Origin: Welwitschia mirabilis
Taxonomy: Eukaryota > Gnetophyta > Gnetopsida > Welwitschiales
Length of the DNA: 64,000 nucleotides
NCBI GenBank assembly: GCA_051453625.1
Contig: JBOZIK010000001.1
Coordinates: 179,535,661 to 179,599,660, forward strand
Direction: 5' to 3'
Every line of letters begins with the position of its first letter. Within the stretch, counting starts at the first letter, position 1. The position numbers and the translations under genes are program-made. This document shows, in pieces, positions 1 to 11,190 of this stretch. The notes under the pieces are model-generated. The model searched no databases and had not been told where the DNA came from. It saw nothing but the letters and a program-made list of their open reading frames with translations.

Positions 1-1920
1 TCTTATGATTAGTTCAAACTTGAAATTTAACATCATAGAGATAATGCTTCCATAACTTTAAAGCAAATATTATTGCAACTAATACAAGATCATGAATAGA
101 ATAATTTCTCTTATGTGTCTTAAGTTTCCTTAACTCATAGTCTATTACTCTTTTATCTTATTCAATAATAGCTCTAAGACCTTTTCCTGATGCATTAATG
201 TAAATTTAAAAATTCGTAGAATCATCTTGCATTTCTAAAATCAGAACACTATTTAAACACTCTTTAAGATAATTAAAGAATTAGTGACATTTTTTGATCT
301 ATTAAAATTCTTTGTTTTTCCTTAAGAAACTTGTTAAGGGAGAAGCTATCTTAGAAAAGTTTAAAATAAATCGATGATAGTACCCAGTAAGACCAAGAAA
401 TCTTCTAACTTTAATAATATTTATAGGTTCTAGCCATTTCATAATTGTCTTAACTTTATGTGAATCAACTAAATTACCTTCCCTAGATATTACATAACCC
501 AAGAGCTAAATGGATTCCTTTCAAAAAGAACATTTTTTCATGTTAACATATATTCGATGATTTCTTAAAGTGTCAACACTATTCTTAAGTGTTTTTCATG
601 TTTCTCATAAGACTTAAAATAAATAACAATTTTCTCAATGAACACAATTACAAAGGAATTAAGATAAGCCTTAAAGATGTAATTCATAAGTTCATGAATA
701 TTACAAGGACATTAGTTAAACAAAAAGGCATAACAGTGAACTCATAATTTCTATTATGAGTTTTGAAGGATGTTTTATGAATATCTTTTTCCTTAATTTA
801 AATTTGATGATATCTATCTTTTAAATCAAATTTGAAAAATACCTTAGCTTCCTTGAGTTGATCAAAGAGGTCATCTATTCTTGGCAATGAATATTTGTTC
901 TTAATTATAACTTTATTTAACTATCTATAATGAAATCACAACCTTAGTATTCCATCCTTCTTCTTTACAAATAACATTAGTGCATCCCATGGTGATACAC
1001 TAGGATAAATAAAACCTTTTTTAGAAGTTTTTCAAGTTGAATTTTTAATTCTTTCATTTTTGTAGAAAACATTCTATAAGGTGCCTTATAAATAGGTTAA
1101 GTACCTAAAATTAAATCAATAGCAAACTTAAATTCTCGAATACGTGGCATTCTTGGTAGTTCTATTGTAAATACATCAAGATAATCTCAAATTATTGGTA
1201 TATTCTAAACTAAAGTTCCTCCTTCCCTTTATATTAGCTGATTTTAGACAAAGCATATAAACTAATGATCCCTTCTTAATTTCTGTTTTTATATGATTAG
1301 CTTTGATCAAGTTATTCAGAGTTGATTTGGATTGACCTTGAAAGGTTATTCTTTATCCATGATTTATCATCTTTATTTGATACTTCTCATAATTTATAAC
1401 AGCCTTATTTTGCATCAATTAATTCATTTCCAATACAACATCATATTTTCCTAGATTAATAACAATTTGTTAAATTTGAAAGTCTCCCCACTTATAGATA
1501 AAGTATAATTTTGGACCTAATGATTAGCCTTAGCTATGGATCCATTCACATGCTCTATGCATCCCTCAATTAGAGTACAACATAATTTTTCTCTTAAAAC
1601 AACTCTAGGGGATATAAAATAATGAATTATCCCCTAATCAAATAAAATAATTATTTATTTATTATTAATTAAGGATTTACCTTCTATGATTAAGCTCTGA
1701 AATTACACTCCTTGATTATCTACTACTGCTCAAAGTCATCCAATTAGTTATTAAACAATGTGTGATATACTTAAGGATTTTCTAATTGTTGTCTAGGCTG
1801 GCTCTTAGTAAGTAATGAATATTTTTTAACCCTATGGTTTTCTTTACAATGAAAGCATTAAAAGCCATTATTAGATTGATGTTGATAATGAACTTGGCTT
1901 GGATTCTACTTAAAATTGGA
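1..1920 (-). pseudogene. Tekay/Del-like Ty3/gypsy pol remnant, copy a (RNase H, RT, protease linker)
   Basis: Read on the minus strand, the end of the reverse transcriptase is clear at 302-502: a V-I-S-R-E-G stretch, then RRFLGLTGYYHRF and FSKIASPLT, the usual RT thumb to RNase H connection. Downstream in the element (1-300) is the RNase H part, and upstream (about 500-1230) the RT palm with the conserved [22 protein letters not shown] and YEFTVMPF blocks. The residues at the catalytic F-I-D-D motif read F-I-E-K (codons at 631-636). Beyond 1237 is the protease/gag linker. Stops and frameshifts break it throughout, so it is a dead element fragment. The 3' part runs off the window start. Clade assignment rests on RT/integrase style compared with the fuller copy at 32510-36655. 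Confidence 0.85.
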
Positions 1921-2020
1921 NNNNNNNNNNNNNNNNNNNNNNNNNNNNNNNNNNNNNNNNNNNNNNNNNNNNNNNNNNNNNNNNNNNNNNNNNNNNNNNN
2001 NNNNNNNNNNNNNNNNNNNN

Positions 2021-2696
2021 GCTAATTTTAGATAAAGCATAAAAAATAGTAATCCCTTCTTAATTTCCCTCTTTATATGCTTAGTTCAAATCAAATTATT
2101 TACAACTAATTTGGATTGATCTTAAAAGATTATTATTTATCCATAATTTATCATCTTTACTTAATATTTTTACAATGTATAACGGCCTTATTTTGCATCA
2201 ACCACTTCATGTTTAAAATAATATTATATTTTCCTAGATTAATAATAATTATTTTTCTAGATTAATAATAATTAGTTGAATCTAAAAATATTTCCCACTT
2301 ATAGATAAAGTACAATTTCATACCTGATGAGTAACCTTAGTTATGGATCCATTTATAAGATTTATACATCCCTCAATTAGAGTAAAACATAATTTTTCTC
2401 TTAAAATAATTCTAGAGGATATAAAGTAATTCATTTATCCAAATCAAATAGAATAATTATTTATATATTATTAAGTAAAGATTTACCTTCTTTAAGTTAG
2501 CTTTAAAATTTTACTTCTTGATTATCTATTGCTATTTGAAGTTATCTAATTGGTTGCTCAATAGTATGTAATCCTTGAGGCTTTTCTGATCGTTATCTAA
2601 GCTGGCGCTTAGTGAGTAATGGATGATTTTTAACCTTGTGGTTTACTTTATGATTGAAACACTAAAAGTCATTAGTATACTGATCTTTATAATGAC
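2021..2696 (-). pseudogene. Tekay-like gypsy protease-linker fragment, near-copy of 1237-1890
   Basis: This 676-base contig lies between two N runs and repeats the sequence at 1237-1890 with scattered substitutions and a 20-odd-base local duplication around 2240-2270. It covers the region between gag and RT of the Tekay-like family. It may be a second real copy or an unmerged overlap of the flanking contig. No open frame survives. Confidence 0.7.
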
Positions 2697-3516
2697 NNNN
2701 NNNNNNNNNNNNNNNNNNNNNNNNNNNNNNNNNNNNNNNNNNNNNNNNNNNNNNNNNNNNNNNNNNNNNNNNNNNNNNNNNNNNNNNNNNNNNNNNNNNN
2801 NNNNNNNNNNNNNNNNNNNNNNNNNNNNNNNNNNNNNNNNNNNNNNNNNNNNNNNNNNNNNNNNNNNNNNNNNNNNNNNNNNNNNNNNNNNNNNNNNNNN
2901 NNNNNNNNNNNNNNNNNNNNNNNNNNNNNNNNNNNNNNNNNNNNNNNNNNNNNNNNNNNNNNNNNNNNNNNNNNNNNNNNNNNNNNNNNNNNNNNNNNNN
3001 NNNNNNNNNNNNNNNNNNNNNNNNNNNNNNNNNNNNNNNNNNNNNNNNNNNNNNNNNNNNNNNNNNNNNNNNNNNNNNNNNNNNNNNNNNNNNNNNNNNN
3101 NNNNNNNNNNNNNNNNNNNNNNNNNNNNNNNNNNNNNNNNNNNNNNNNNNNNNNNNNNNNNNNNNNNNNNNNNNNNNNNNNNNNNNNNNNNNNNNNNNNN
3201 NNNNNNNNNNNNNNNNNNNNNNNNNNNNNNNNNNNNNNNNNNNNNNNNNNNNNNNNNNNNNNNNNNNNNNNNNNNNNNNNNNNNNNNNNNNNNNNNNNNN
3301 NNNNNNNNNNNNNNNNNNNNNNNNNNNNNNNNNNNNNNNNNNNNNNNNNNNNNNNNNNNNNNNNNNNNNNNNNNNNNNNNNNNNNNNNNNNNNNNNNNNN
3401 NNNNNNNNNNNNNNNNNNNNNNNNNNNNNNNNNNNNNNNNNNNNNNNNNNNNNNNNNNNNNNNNNNNNNNNNNNNNNNNNNNNNNNNNNNNNNNNNNNNN
3501 NNNNNNNNNNNNNNNN
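2697..3516. other. Assembly gap of 820 N
   Basis: Unknown sequence, 820 N. By alignment with the copy at 36020-36140, only about 100 bases of Tekay-like gag would be needed to join the two sides. The gap length may therefore be an estimate, or the gap may hide another insertion. Confidence 0.95.
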
Positions 3517-4035
3517 CATGCTTGTTTTGATTAAAATTTCTATTTCTTCTTTTATTATTAGAAACATTACTCCTATGTAAATTCCAATTCTTATTCTAAT
3601 GAGACATAAGTAATTGATTTTCTTTAAAGATGAAATCCTTAGTATGAATTTGTTTCTTTTTTTCTTATTGTCTTTAATAATTTTGCTCTTTTATTTTTTC
3701 TTTCTCTATAGCCTCAGTTAAAGTAAGGTGGAACATAGATAATGTAGTAGAAACCAAATGAAGAAGACTATGAATGTAAAGATTTGCTTTGGATGCTTTG
3801 TTAAAAGGCATATGTGATACATATCTTAATAATTTAATAGATTTACATTTATGAGAAGCTATAGTCACATTAGTTGCTTTTTTAAGATTGCATAATTTGG
3901 TAATGTTTTGACAAATGTAGAACTTAGTAATAAATGTTTTTTTAAATATGTGCTCAAACTCTTCCTATGAAAGTTTCACCTCACCTAAATTTACCATCTC
4001 TATTTTCCATTTCTATTCTTCACTATAAGTTAGAG
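3517..4035 (-). pseudogene. Tekay-like gypsy gag fragment, fused to Athila-like RT at its 5' end
   Basis: The minus strand encodes the middle of a gypsy gag. A WEEFEHIFKKTFITKFY-like block is followed by LRYVSHMPF and a T-L-T-E-A-I-E-K tail, which match the retrotransposon gag pattern (W-x-x-F-x-x-F-Y ... L-x-x-Y-x-P-H-L ... T-L-A-E-A-x-x-x-A). The N-terminal third of gag is missing. At about 4030-4036 the sequence changes, on the element strand, from Athila-like RT into this gag. The same join occurs at about 36650. Stops and frame changes show it is not functional. Confidence 0.8.
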
Positions 4036-4960
4036 TCTTCTATCATATCAGAAAAAATTCCCATCATGGCTTTTTGAAAGGTTTCAAGGGCATTGAAAAG
4101 TCCAAAGGGCATTTGTTTAAAAGCAAAGGTTCCAAAGGGAGATGTGAAGGTAGTCTTAGCTTGGTATTCACTTCCTATGCAAATTTGATTATAGCGACTA
4201 TATCCATCAAGAAAATAATATTAAGCATGAACTTGGGTTCTATCAAGAACTTAATCAAGAAAGGATAAAGGGAAATTATCCTTTTTAGTAATCTCATTAT
4301 GTTTCTTAGAATCAATGCACATTATCCATTTCCCCACTTTCTTTAAAACTCCTATTAAAGAACTAACACACTTACTATTAGCTATGACATATATAATTCT
4401 AGCATCCATAAGTTTAATGATCTCATCTTTGATGATTTGTTTAAGGGTTAAATTTAGTCTTCTTTAGGGTTACCTAGTAGGTTTAGCATTATCTTCAAAA
4501 TAGATTTTATGTAAAAATATGAAAAGAGAAATGGCATCAAGATCTTTATGTATCTAAGCAAAGGCATTCTTGTTTGATTTTAAGAGTGTGATTAAATCAA
4601 ATTATTACTGAGGAGTGAGAAGATCACTAATTATCAAGGGTTTAGTTTGATTTCAAGAAAGAAAAATGTATTTCAAATCTTGAGGTAATTTATTAAGCTC
4701 ATGAATGATAAGCTGGTATGTCATCTCGTCTATCATGAGGGTAATAGATGTGGGACGACACTATTCAAAACATTTTTCTATTAAGTAAAGATGTTGATCT
4801 ACTTCCCATTTTTCATGTTCTTCATTCTCAGACTCAAGATAATTTATTTCACTAGCGATGTCATGCAAAGTTGGTTTATGTAGTATGATTAATCTCTCTT
4901 CTATTGATTGATGTTGGGAAAACAAGATTGGTTTCAATTCATCTTCAATGTTACACTCAA
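4036..4960 (-). pseudogene. Athila/Tat-like Ty3/gypsy RT, 5' part only, copy B1
   Basis: On the minus strand the block MPFGLCNAP-x-T-FQKAM followed by GIFSDMIEDSN is recognisable at about 4036-4115. This is the RT region just before the catalytic F-x-D-D motif in Athila/Tat elements. Upstream in the element (4115-4960) is the RT N-terminal extension, with the same order of sequence as the clearer copy at 36656-37477. The RT stops before its catalytic motif and joins the Tekay-like gag, so no active RT could be made. Many stops are present. It continues in the same orientation into the protease at 4961-5460. Confidence 0.8.
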
Positions 4961-5460
4961 TTCCTATGTCTTTCTTAGTAGCATAAAGACTCTAATGGTA
5001 ATTTGTTTATTATCAAAATGGTATCTCATCATTCCAATTTGTGTGTCAATAATATAATAAATAGTTGCACAAAAGGTTCTTCCTATAAATAGTGGATATT
5101 CTCCATTATGTTCTATTTCAATTATGAAAACATTAATGAGATAAAAAGCTTTCATAATTTGGATAACTAAGTCTTTGATAATTCATAATGGTCTCTTGAT
5201 TAAGGTATCATCTAATTCTAAGATGACAGGTGTAGGTTCAACCCTGCTTCCTAACCCAAATCTTTTACATATGTGAAGAGGCATGACATTTACACTTGTG
5301 CCTATGTTAATCAAATACTTTTAAATTCTTTTGTTTCCTTCTAAGGTAACACTTATAGTTATAGCCATGGGGTCTTTGAATTTATGACATTTTTGCATGA
5401 CTGAGTTGAAAAGAGATTGGGCAAGAAAAACTTTACCAAGAATGATACATTTCTACTTTC
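4961..5460 (-). pseudogene. Athila/Tat-like aspartic protease, copy 1
   Basis: The minus strand shows KDPMAITISVTLEG, then N-I-G-T-S-V-N-V-M-P-L, later GSRVEPTPVILELDD, IKRPLWIIKDLVI and YPLFIGRTF. These are the ordered blocks of the Athila/Tat protease (catalytic D-x-G, then a G-R-P-F-like flap region). The catalytic Asp is Asn here, through a G-to-A change, whereas the near-copy at 6115-6480 keeps D-I-G-A-S. A continuous 63-codon piece is open at 4964-5155. It would have cleaved the gag-pol polyprotein. The whole frame is not open. Confidence 0.8.
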
Positions 5461-6014
5461 TTCTTGCTAAATCTTTCCATAACTTAGAATATTTAGGAAT
5501 TTTCTTGTAAGAGTTTCCAAAATGGTAGGTTGATGTTGACTTCTTGCATTAAGGCTTTTAGGTCTTCATCAAAGATAGGATTTATGTTCAATCTATCAAG
5601 CCAAGGGGTGGATGGCTTTTTTTTCCTTTGAATTATTTTTAGTGGAGGCCTTAGAAGGTGATGTAGATAAAATGTTATAAGAGTCTAAAATTTCCACATC
5701 ATCTTCCTCATTTATTTCATTATTTTATTTAGAAGTTAAACCTCATAGATAGGAGGCATTGTATCCTTTCCACTTCTTCTCACTTTTTTTAAATCTCTTC
5801 AAACTTCATTGGGATTGGGCATTGGTTGAGTTGCAAGAGATCCTTATGGTCTTTGGTTAGCAAGCATTATTTGTTGAATCACATTTACCAGGTTCTCAAC
5901 GTTGTTATTACTTTTCTCCTACACATTTATCATCACTTCTATGGATTCTCTTAGGGGATCATTTAGATTTTGTTAAGAGTTAGGTTGAAAGTTGAAATTT
6001 TCAAATCTATTTTT
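5461..6014 (-). pseudogene. Athila/Tat-like gag C-terminal segment, copy 1, ending at a gap
   Basis: Near-copy of 6481-7038, carrying the gag segment between the zinc knuckle and the protease. It stops at the 100-N run 6015-6114. The stretch 5087-6014 aligns along its whole length with 6115-7038, so it is probably an unmerged contig overlap or a second allele rather than a tandem duplication. Confidence 0.65.
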
Positions 6015-6114
6015 NNNNNNNNNNNNNNNNNNNNNNNNNNNNNNNNNNNNNNNNNNNNNNNNNNNNNNNNNNNNNNNNNNNNNNNNNNNNNNNNNNNNNN
6101 NNNNNNNNNNNNNN

Positions 6115-6480
6115 AAGTAGTTGATATCCTCCATCATGTTCAATCTAAATTATGATAACATCAATGGGATAAAAATCTTTCTAAATTTGAATAACTAGGT
6201 CTTTAATAATTCCTAATGGTCTCTTGATTGAGGTATCAGCTCATTCCAAGATGATAGATGTAGGTTCAATTCTTCTTTCTAAACTAAGTCTTTTACATAT
6301 GTAAAGAGGCATGATGTTTACACTTGCTCCTATGTCCATCAAAGCTTTTTGAATTCTTTTGAATTCTTTAGGTCATTTTTGCATGACTAAGTTGGAAAGA
6401 GATTAAGTAAGAAAAACTTTACTATGAATGATACGTTTTTATTTTACACTTTACTATGAATGATACGTTTTTATTTTCTT
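6115..6480 (-). pseudogene. Athila/Tat-like aspartic protease, copy 2
   Basis: Repeats the protease of copy 1 immediately after the 100-N run. The active-site block reads D-I-G-A-S-V-N-I-M-P-L, with the catalytic Asp present. A small local duplication of about 38 bases lies at 6412-6490 (two ACTATGAATGATACG units), which breaks the frame. It joins the gag at 6500-8037. Confidence 0.75.
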
Positions 6481-6499
6481 CTTACTAAATATTTCCATA

Positions 6500-8037
6500 A
6501 CTTAGAATATTTGGGATTTTCTTGTAAGAGTTTTTAAAAGGGTAGATTGATGTGGACTTCTTGCATCAAGGCCTTTAGGTGTTCATTAAAGGTAGGATTT
6601 GTGTTTAATCTATCAAGTCATGAGATGGATGGTTTCTTTCCTTTGTTTACCTTTGAATTATTTTTAGTGGAGGCCTTAACAGGTGATGTAGATGAAAGGT
6701 TATAAGAGTCTAAAATTTCCACATTATCTTTCTCATTCATTTCATTAATTTGTTTGAAAGTTAAAACCTCATAGGTAGGAGGTGTCATATCTTTTCCACT
6801 TCTTGTTACTATTTTTAAGTCTCTCCTAACTTCATTGGAATTGGGCATTGGTTGAGAAGCAAGAGACCCTTGTGATCTTTGGTTGGTAAGCATTATTTGT
6901 TGAAGCATGGTTACTAGGTTTTTAATGTTATTATTAGTTTTCTCCTATACTTTTCTCATCTCTTCTATGGATTCTTTAAGGGGATCATTTAGATTTTATT
7001 AAAAATTAGGTTGAAAGTTGGAATCTTGAATCTATTTTTAAATGGTTTCCATTGAGATTGCTCACTTGATCTTTGTTGGAATTGCAGTTGATTTTTAAAA
7101 TTAGGTTTTCTTTGGTTGAAGGCACACACTTCCTCAAATATATTTTCTTTACAAATTGGTAATAAAGAACATTCTTTTGTTAAATGAGAGTCATTTTTAC
7201 AAAGTTCACAATTTGAAGTTGAGGTTTCATTCCTTACTACTTTTGCATCAAGTATCATTTGAGTATACTTCTCTAAAGTAGTAGTAAAATCTTTCATTAA
7301 GTTGGTTGAATCCTCCCTTTTTTCTTCCTTTTCATACTTCACTTCTTTTAAATCTTTTAGAATTTGTCCTATAGTGTGATTTTCTTTAGTGCATTTAGGC
7401 CATGTTTGAGTTATGTTTACCAAAGTTTCAAGCACACTTCATGCATCATCTAGGCATAAGTTTAATAAGTTACCTCCACAAGAAAAATCTATAAGTTCTT
7501 TTATTAAAGCATTCAATCCTCTATTAAAATAATCTACTAGTTCATCTTTATGAAATTCATCAATAGGGTTAGAATGGCTAGCAATTATAAAACAGTCATA
7601 AGTTGTTGCATAATCCTCATGAGCTTTTCATTGAAAGTTGGTTACTTCTTTTCTCGTTTTCCTCATAGAAATCGCATTCAAAAATATTTTAATGAGTACT
7701 TCTTGCACTTGACTCCAAGATTTAAAGCTTTTATGTGGGATGGTTTTGAGCTAAACTTTTACTCTTCCTTTGAATGTGACTAGAAAGATAATCATATAAG
7801 TATGATCACTAATACATTTTTTCCATTTCCTAAGGTAAGCATATGTTGTTCAATGTCAACTAAATGTTAAAAAGGATCTTCCTCTAGTTCCCCTAAAAAA
7901 GTTAAATAAGCACTCAAATTTCGTAATTCTACATCATCTCCAAGAGGTAAATCAAAAGGATTTCGAATTTTATGTTTTCTATTAGCAATTAAATCCCTAA
8001 GATCAAAATTCGCATTCAAAGAAGAAGTTCCTGTCAT
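6500..8037 (-). pseudogene. Athila/Tat-like gag (capsid plus zinc-knuckle region)
   Basis: A plausible ATG lies at 8037 on the minus strand. The product begins MTGTSSLNANFDLRDLIANR, followed by DLPLGDDVELRN and EEDPF, the usual start of the retrotransposon gag capsid. At about 7440-7560 it reads DYFNRGLNALIKELID and GGNLLNLC, matching the conserved F-x-x-G-L ... I-D-x-x-x-G-G end of this domain. At 7200-7240 there is a single knuckle, CELCKNDSHLTKEC. Open pieces are 6989-7435 and 6618-6908, the latter with the N-E-V-R ... I-V-T-R-S-G-K block typical of the Athila/Tat gag-protease link. Length is near that expected, but several stops and frameshifts break it. It would package element RNA. Confidence 0.85.
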
Positions 8038-9314
8038 GATTAGGGTATTAGATGAAGCAACTTACTTTTGTTTTTATAATACTTTCGATAGTTTGACATA
8101 TTCAAATAAACAATATGATCAACTTCTATACTATAATTTTATTTTACAAAATCTGATTTTAAAATAATAAAAGTAGAAAAATATTCTTATTTAATTCTAG
8201 AATTTGTGTATCTAAAATGTGCATATCTAAATTTAGCTCAAAGTTAAATAATTATTTTCTAATATTTTCTTCAATTAGATTCTTCTCTCTCTAATATTTT
8301 TTCTTCCTATGAAAATTCATCATATTTTTGCATGCTCAGACAACAAAGAAAAAAACAAAATAAAAAACAACAGACTATCGTCTGCCTAGTTGTAAGGACA
8401 ATAGGGAGAATGATGATCATAGTAATAGAGAATAAAAGCTTTAAAAAATTCTTAAGAGCAAAGAACTAGACTATGATTCAGGCTACCATGAGGATGACAA
8501 AGAAGATGACAGTAACTTTATTATTAAACTATGAATAGAAGAAATTGTGAATTATTAGAAGTAAAAAAAGCAGGCAGTTGTCCAGGCTATCATGAGGATG
8601 ATAAAGAAGTTGACAATAACTTTATTATTGAACTATGAATAGAAGAAAAATTACAATTCAAAATTACAAAACTATTGTACCCTCTATGAGTGGGATGATA
8701 GAGAGGATGACGGGGATCCTAANNNNNNNNNNNNNNNNNNNNNNNNNNNNNNNNNNNNNNNNNNNNNNNNNNNNNNNNNNNNNNNNNNNNNNNNNNNNNN
8801 NNNNNNNNNNNNNNNNNNNNNNTCTTTAATCATCTTTCATGCTTTTTGATATTTTTTCTTCTTATCAGAATTCACCATATCCCTACATGCTTAAATAACT
8901 AACAAAAACCTGAAATCGAAAATAGTAGACTGTCATCCATACTATCATGTGGATAACAAGATAATAATAGTATATTTATTTTATGGAAAAAAAAATCAAA
9001 AAATGCAAAACAATTTCAGGACTATCATCCTTCTGGTTATGGGGATGACAAATAAAACTATAGTTATTATGAAGAAAAATAGAGAAAAATTGTGAAAAGC
9101 AGAAACTAATTTCAAAATCTTAAACTATCATGCCCTCTGTCATTGGGACAATAGAGAAAATGATAGGATCTCAAGAAAAATTGTAGAAAATAAGTTTTAT
9201 AAAAATAAACCTACTTTAATCTAAGCTAAAAAAATACATCACTAATTTAAATAAATAACAAGGATTTAAGGTACTTATCTGGTTAGTGACAATCCTCTTA
9301 GATCCTTGTGCCCT
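8038..9314 (-). other. Untranslated leader of the Athila-like element, with a repeated hairpin family
   Basis: Lies between the gag start and the primer site and has no coding signal. It holds short GATGAC/GTCATC inverted repeats at about 8373-8418, 8469-8515, 8573-8625, 8672-8716, 8928-8965, 9021-9055 and 9119-9165. Units 2 and 3 are a tandem duplication of about 105 bases. The part after the 100-N run 8723-8822 (8823-9172) repeats 8268-8722, so the true count may be about four. The leader of the element at 19698-20386 is similar when reversed and also carries hairpins. Confidence 0.7.
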
Positions 9315-9332
9315 TCCATGACAATAGTACCA
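9315..9332 (-). promoter_or_regulatory. Primer binding site, tRNA-Asp type, decayed
   Basis: On the minus strand the site starts T-G-G-T-A-C-T-A-T-T-G-T and lies three bases after the LTR end. It matches 11 of 18 positions of the complement of the plant tRNA-Asp 3' end, the primer used by Athila/Tat elements. The site at 19680-19697 is better preserved and confirms the reading. Confidence 0.75.
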
Positions 9333-9335
9333 AAA

Positions 9336-10682
9336 TGTTGTAGTGTAAATTTATGCAATTTTGAAGTCTTTTAGGTAAACCTGTAAATCATATAATTTGC
9401 GGAAAAAACATGCTAGTATAGATAGGAGTTCATTCAAATGTTGTAATCCAACAAAGGCACTAGGCTTAGATATAGAGAATTGATTTTCTAAAAGTATTTT
9501 TTAGTCTCTTGTCTTATAAATACTAGAATGAAATACATAAGAAAATGTAATGCGAGATGAATGAATATGGAAATGAATTCTACTTAGATCTTAGTCTTTC
9601 TGTTACAAAAACTACCTTCTTTATAATTTATACCAATTAATAAGAGCATTAACTAGTCCTTAATCAACATAAACTATGAGATCTATCCAAGTAAGATAAG
9701 AAATAAAATATAGAACAAAATGTAAATGCAATGCAAAACTACTACTAACCAAGGTCAACCTTAATAAAGGTCGCCCTTATGATCTAAATAAATCATAGAT
9801 TGTCACTTAAATATGACCAACTTAAACCATAAGGAACATTCATACAATAGGAATGGAAAGGAGAAATTGTATTAACTCCAAGAGTATTCAGAACATAACA
9901 TCCACTTACAATTAGGCCAATAGCACCTTAATGAAAAAGACTTAGCTTAACACTAAGAAGACTTCTTTATATAGCACTAGATGGTCTTCTTGCCCTTTAA
10001 TTCTCCATCATAAGAATCAAGTATAAAAGATGGAGTAGAAATAAAGGAGGGTAAGGGTATTTATAATTTTTCATTTGAGAATTTGGAAGCAAAACCCTAA
10101 AGGCAGGGAAAAACAAAAAACTCCTAACAAACCACATGGGTTATTTGACCCTATTTATAAGGATATTTCTTTTAAACATGTAAAAATAGTTTTCATCTCT
10201 TCTATTATGGGGACACTTAGGGGGAAAATATCATCTACCATCTATCTTCATGTGTCTCATGTACTGCTATTAGCCCCATAGCTTTTCTGTCCATGTTAGT
10301 GGTGTCGTCATCCTATAGATCATGGGGATGATATAGGGGATGACATCATATCACATGTCTACATCTACTCCATGTGCTACTATCAGTCTAGCAACCTTTG
10401 TCTATGTTAGCAAGTCCATTGTCCTACCTGTCATGTGGACAACAATGGGAACAATGGTCTTCATTTTCTCTAATCTCCAAGGTAAGTCAATCTTTTGCAT
10501 CATAAGATCCTTATTCCAAATATGCAATATCAGAATAGGCTTGAGAAACTACCATAAATGCTAAGGATCACATGTTTTACTAATCATATATCTCCAAATT
10601 TATTAGTATTTCATCAAAACCTATGTGAATGTTTTGCAACTCAAAATACACCATCAAATTCATAAGAATTGTCATCACAATA
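9336..10682 (-). repeat. 5' LTR of the minus-strand Athila-like element
   Basis: 1,347 bases that align in reverse complement along their length with the LTR at 18308-19676. On the element strand it starts TATTGTGATG (first dinucleotide TG now TA) and ends CACTACAACA, next to the primer site. A TATTTATA at 10058-10065 is the reverse of the TATA box conserved in the other LTR copies. Two GATGAC/GTCATC hairpins lie at 10303-10350 and 10408-10455. The matching 3' LTR is not present at the other end, where the element is truncated at 4036. Confidence 0.85.
10058..10065 (-). promoter_or_regulatory. TATA box in the Athila-like LTR
   Basis: TATAAATA on the minus strand, followed by a run of C and T like the copies at 18903, 26840 and 27617. 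It sits about 620 bases into the LTR, as expected for the U3/R boundary. Confidence 0.6.
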
Positions 10683-11190
10683 AGGATTCTCTTATAGAGC
10701 CCTACCTTAGGCCATTAAATCAATCTATAAGAAGAAAGCTCATGACTACATCTAGACAAAAACCTAGTAGGTGTCAAAGAATTTAAGGAAATAAATCAAG
10801 TATTTGATGTTCTCTCTGATGATTTGGATAGATTCCTTCTCAACCATTATCATGGTAACATGTTTCCATTCTATATAGGGCTTTAATCCTCCTCCCTTAA
10901 GTCTGTTCCTTATCAAATATAACTTTTTTATAACTTCTAGTCTTAAGGGACATTTTCACCCTAAGTCTATTAGAAATACTATGTTTTTTTCTTTTTCTAT
11001 GCTTTTACTCTTCTAGATGTCGAGGGATGGTTCCACCCCATTTTGTTCTATTTCTTAGTTCCCATTTTACCAACTAATGGACTAATCGCTTTTTGAATAG
11101 TTTAATCATCATGTTATTCTTGGGTATTTTCACCCCCTAATGTACATTTAATAGCTTAATATACATACATTTTTCAAAAAAAAAAAAGTG
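10683..11190 (+). repeat. Possible LINE-type 3' tail
   Basis: Ends in a 12-A run at about 11177-11188. Before it comes a T- and C-rich untranslated-like stretch with CCCC-TAATGTACATTTAATA, the style of plant L1 3' ends. No ORF2 blocks are seen upstream, because the Athila-like LTR ends at 10682. It could also be simple host DNA with a chance A run. Confidence 0.3.

Noticed and set aside
2623-3567. Long open frames on both strands
   Set aside because: Nearly all codons are N; the frame exists only because the gap holds no stops. The same applies to 25830-26671 and 58060-58545.
4074-4268. Plus-strand frames at 4074-4268 and 36705-36899 that look alike
   Set aside because: They are the antisense of the conserved RT block MPFGLCNAP, so their similarity reflects the minus-strand RT.
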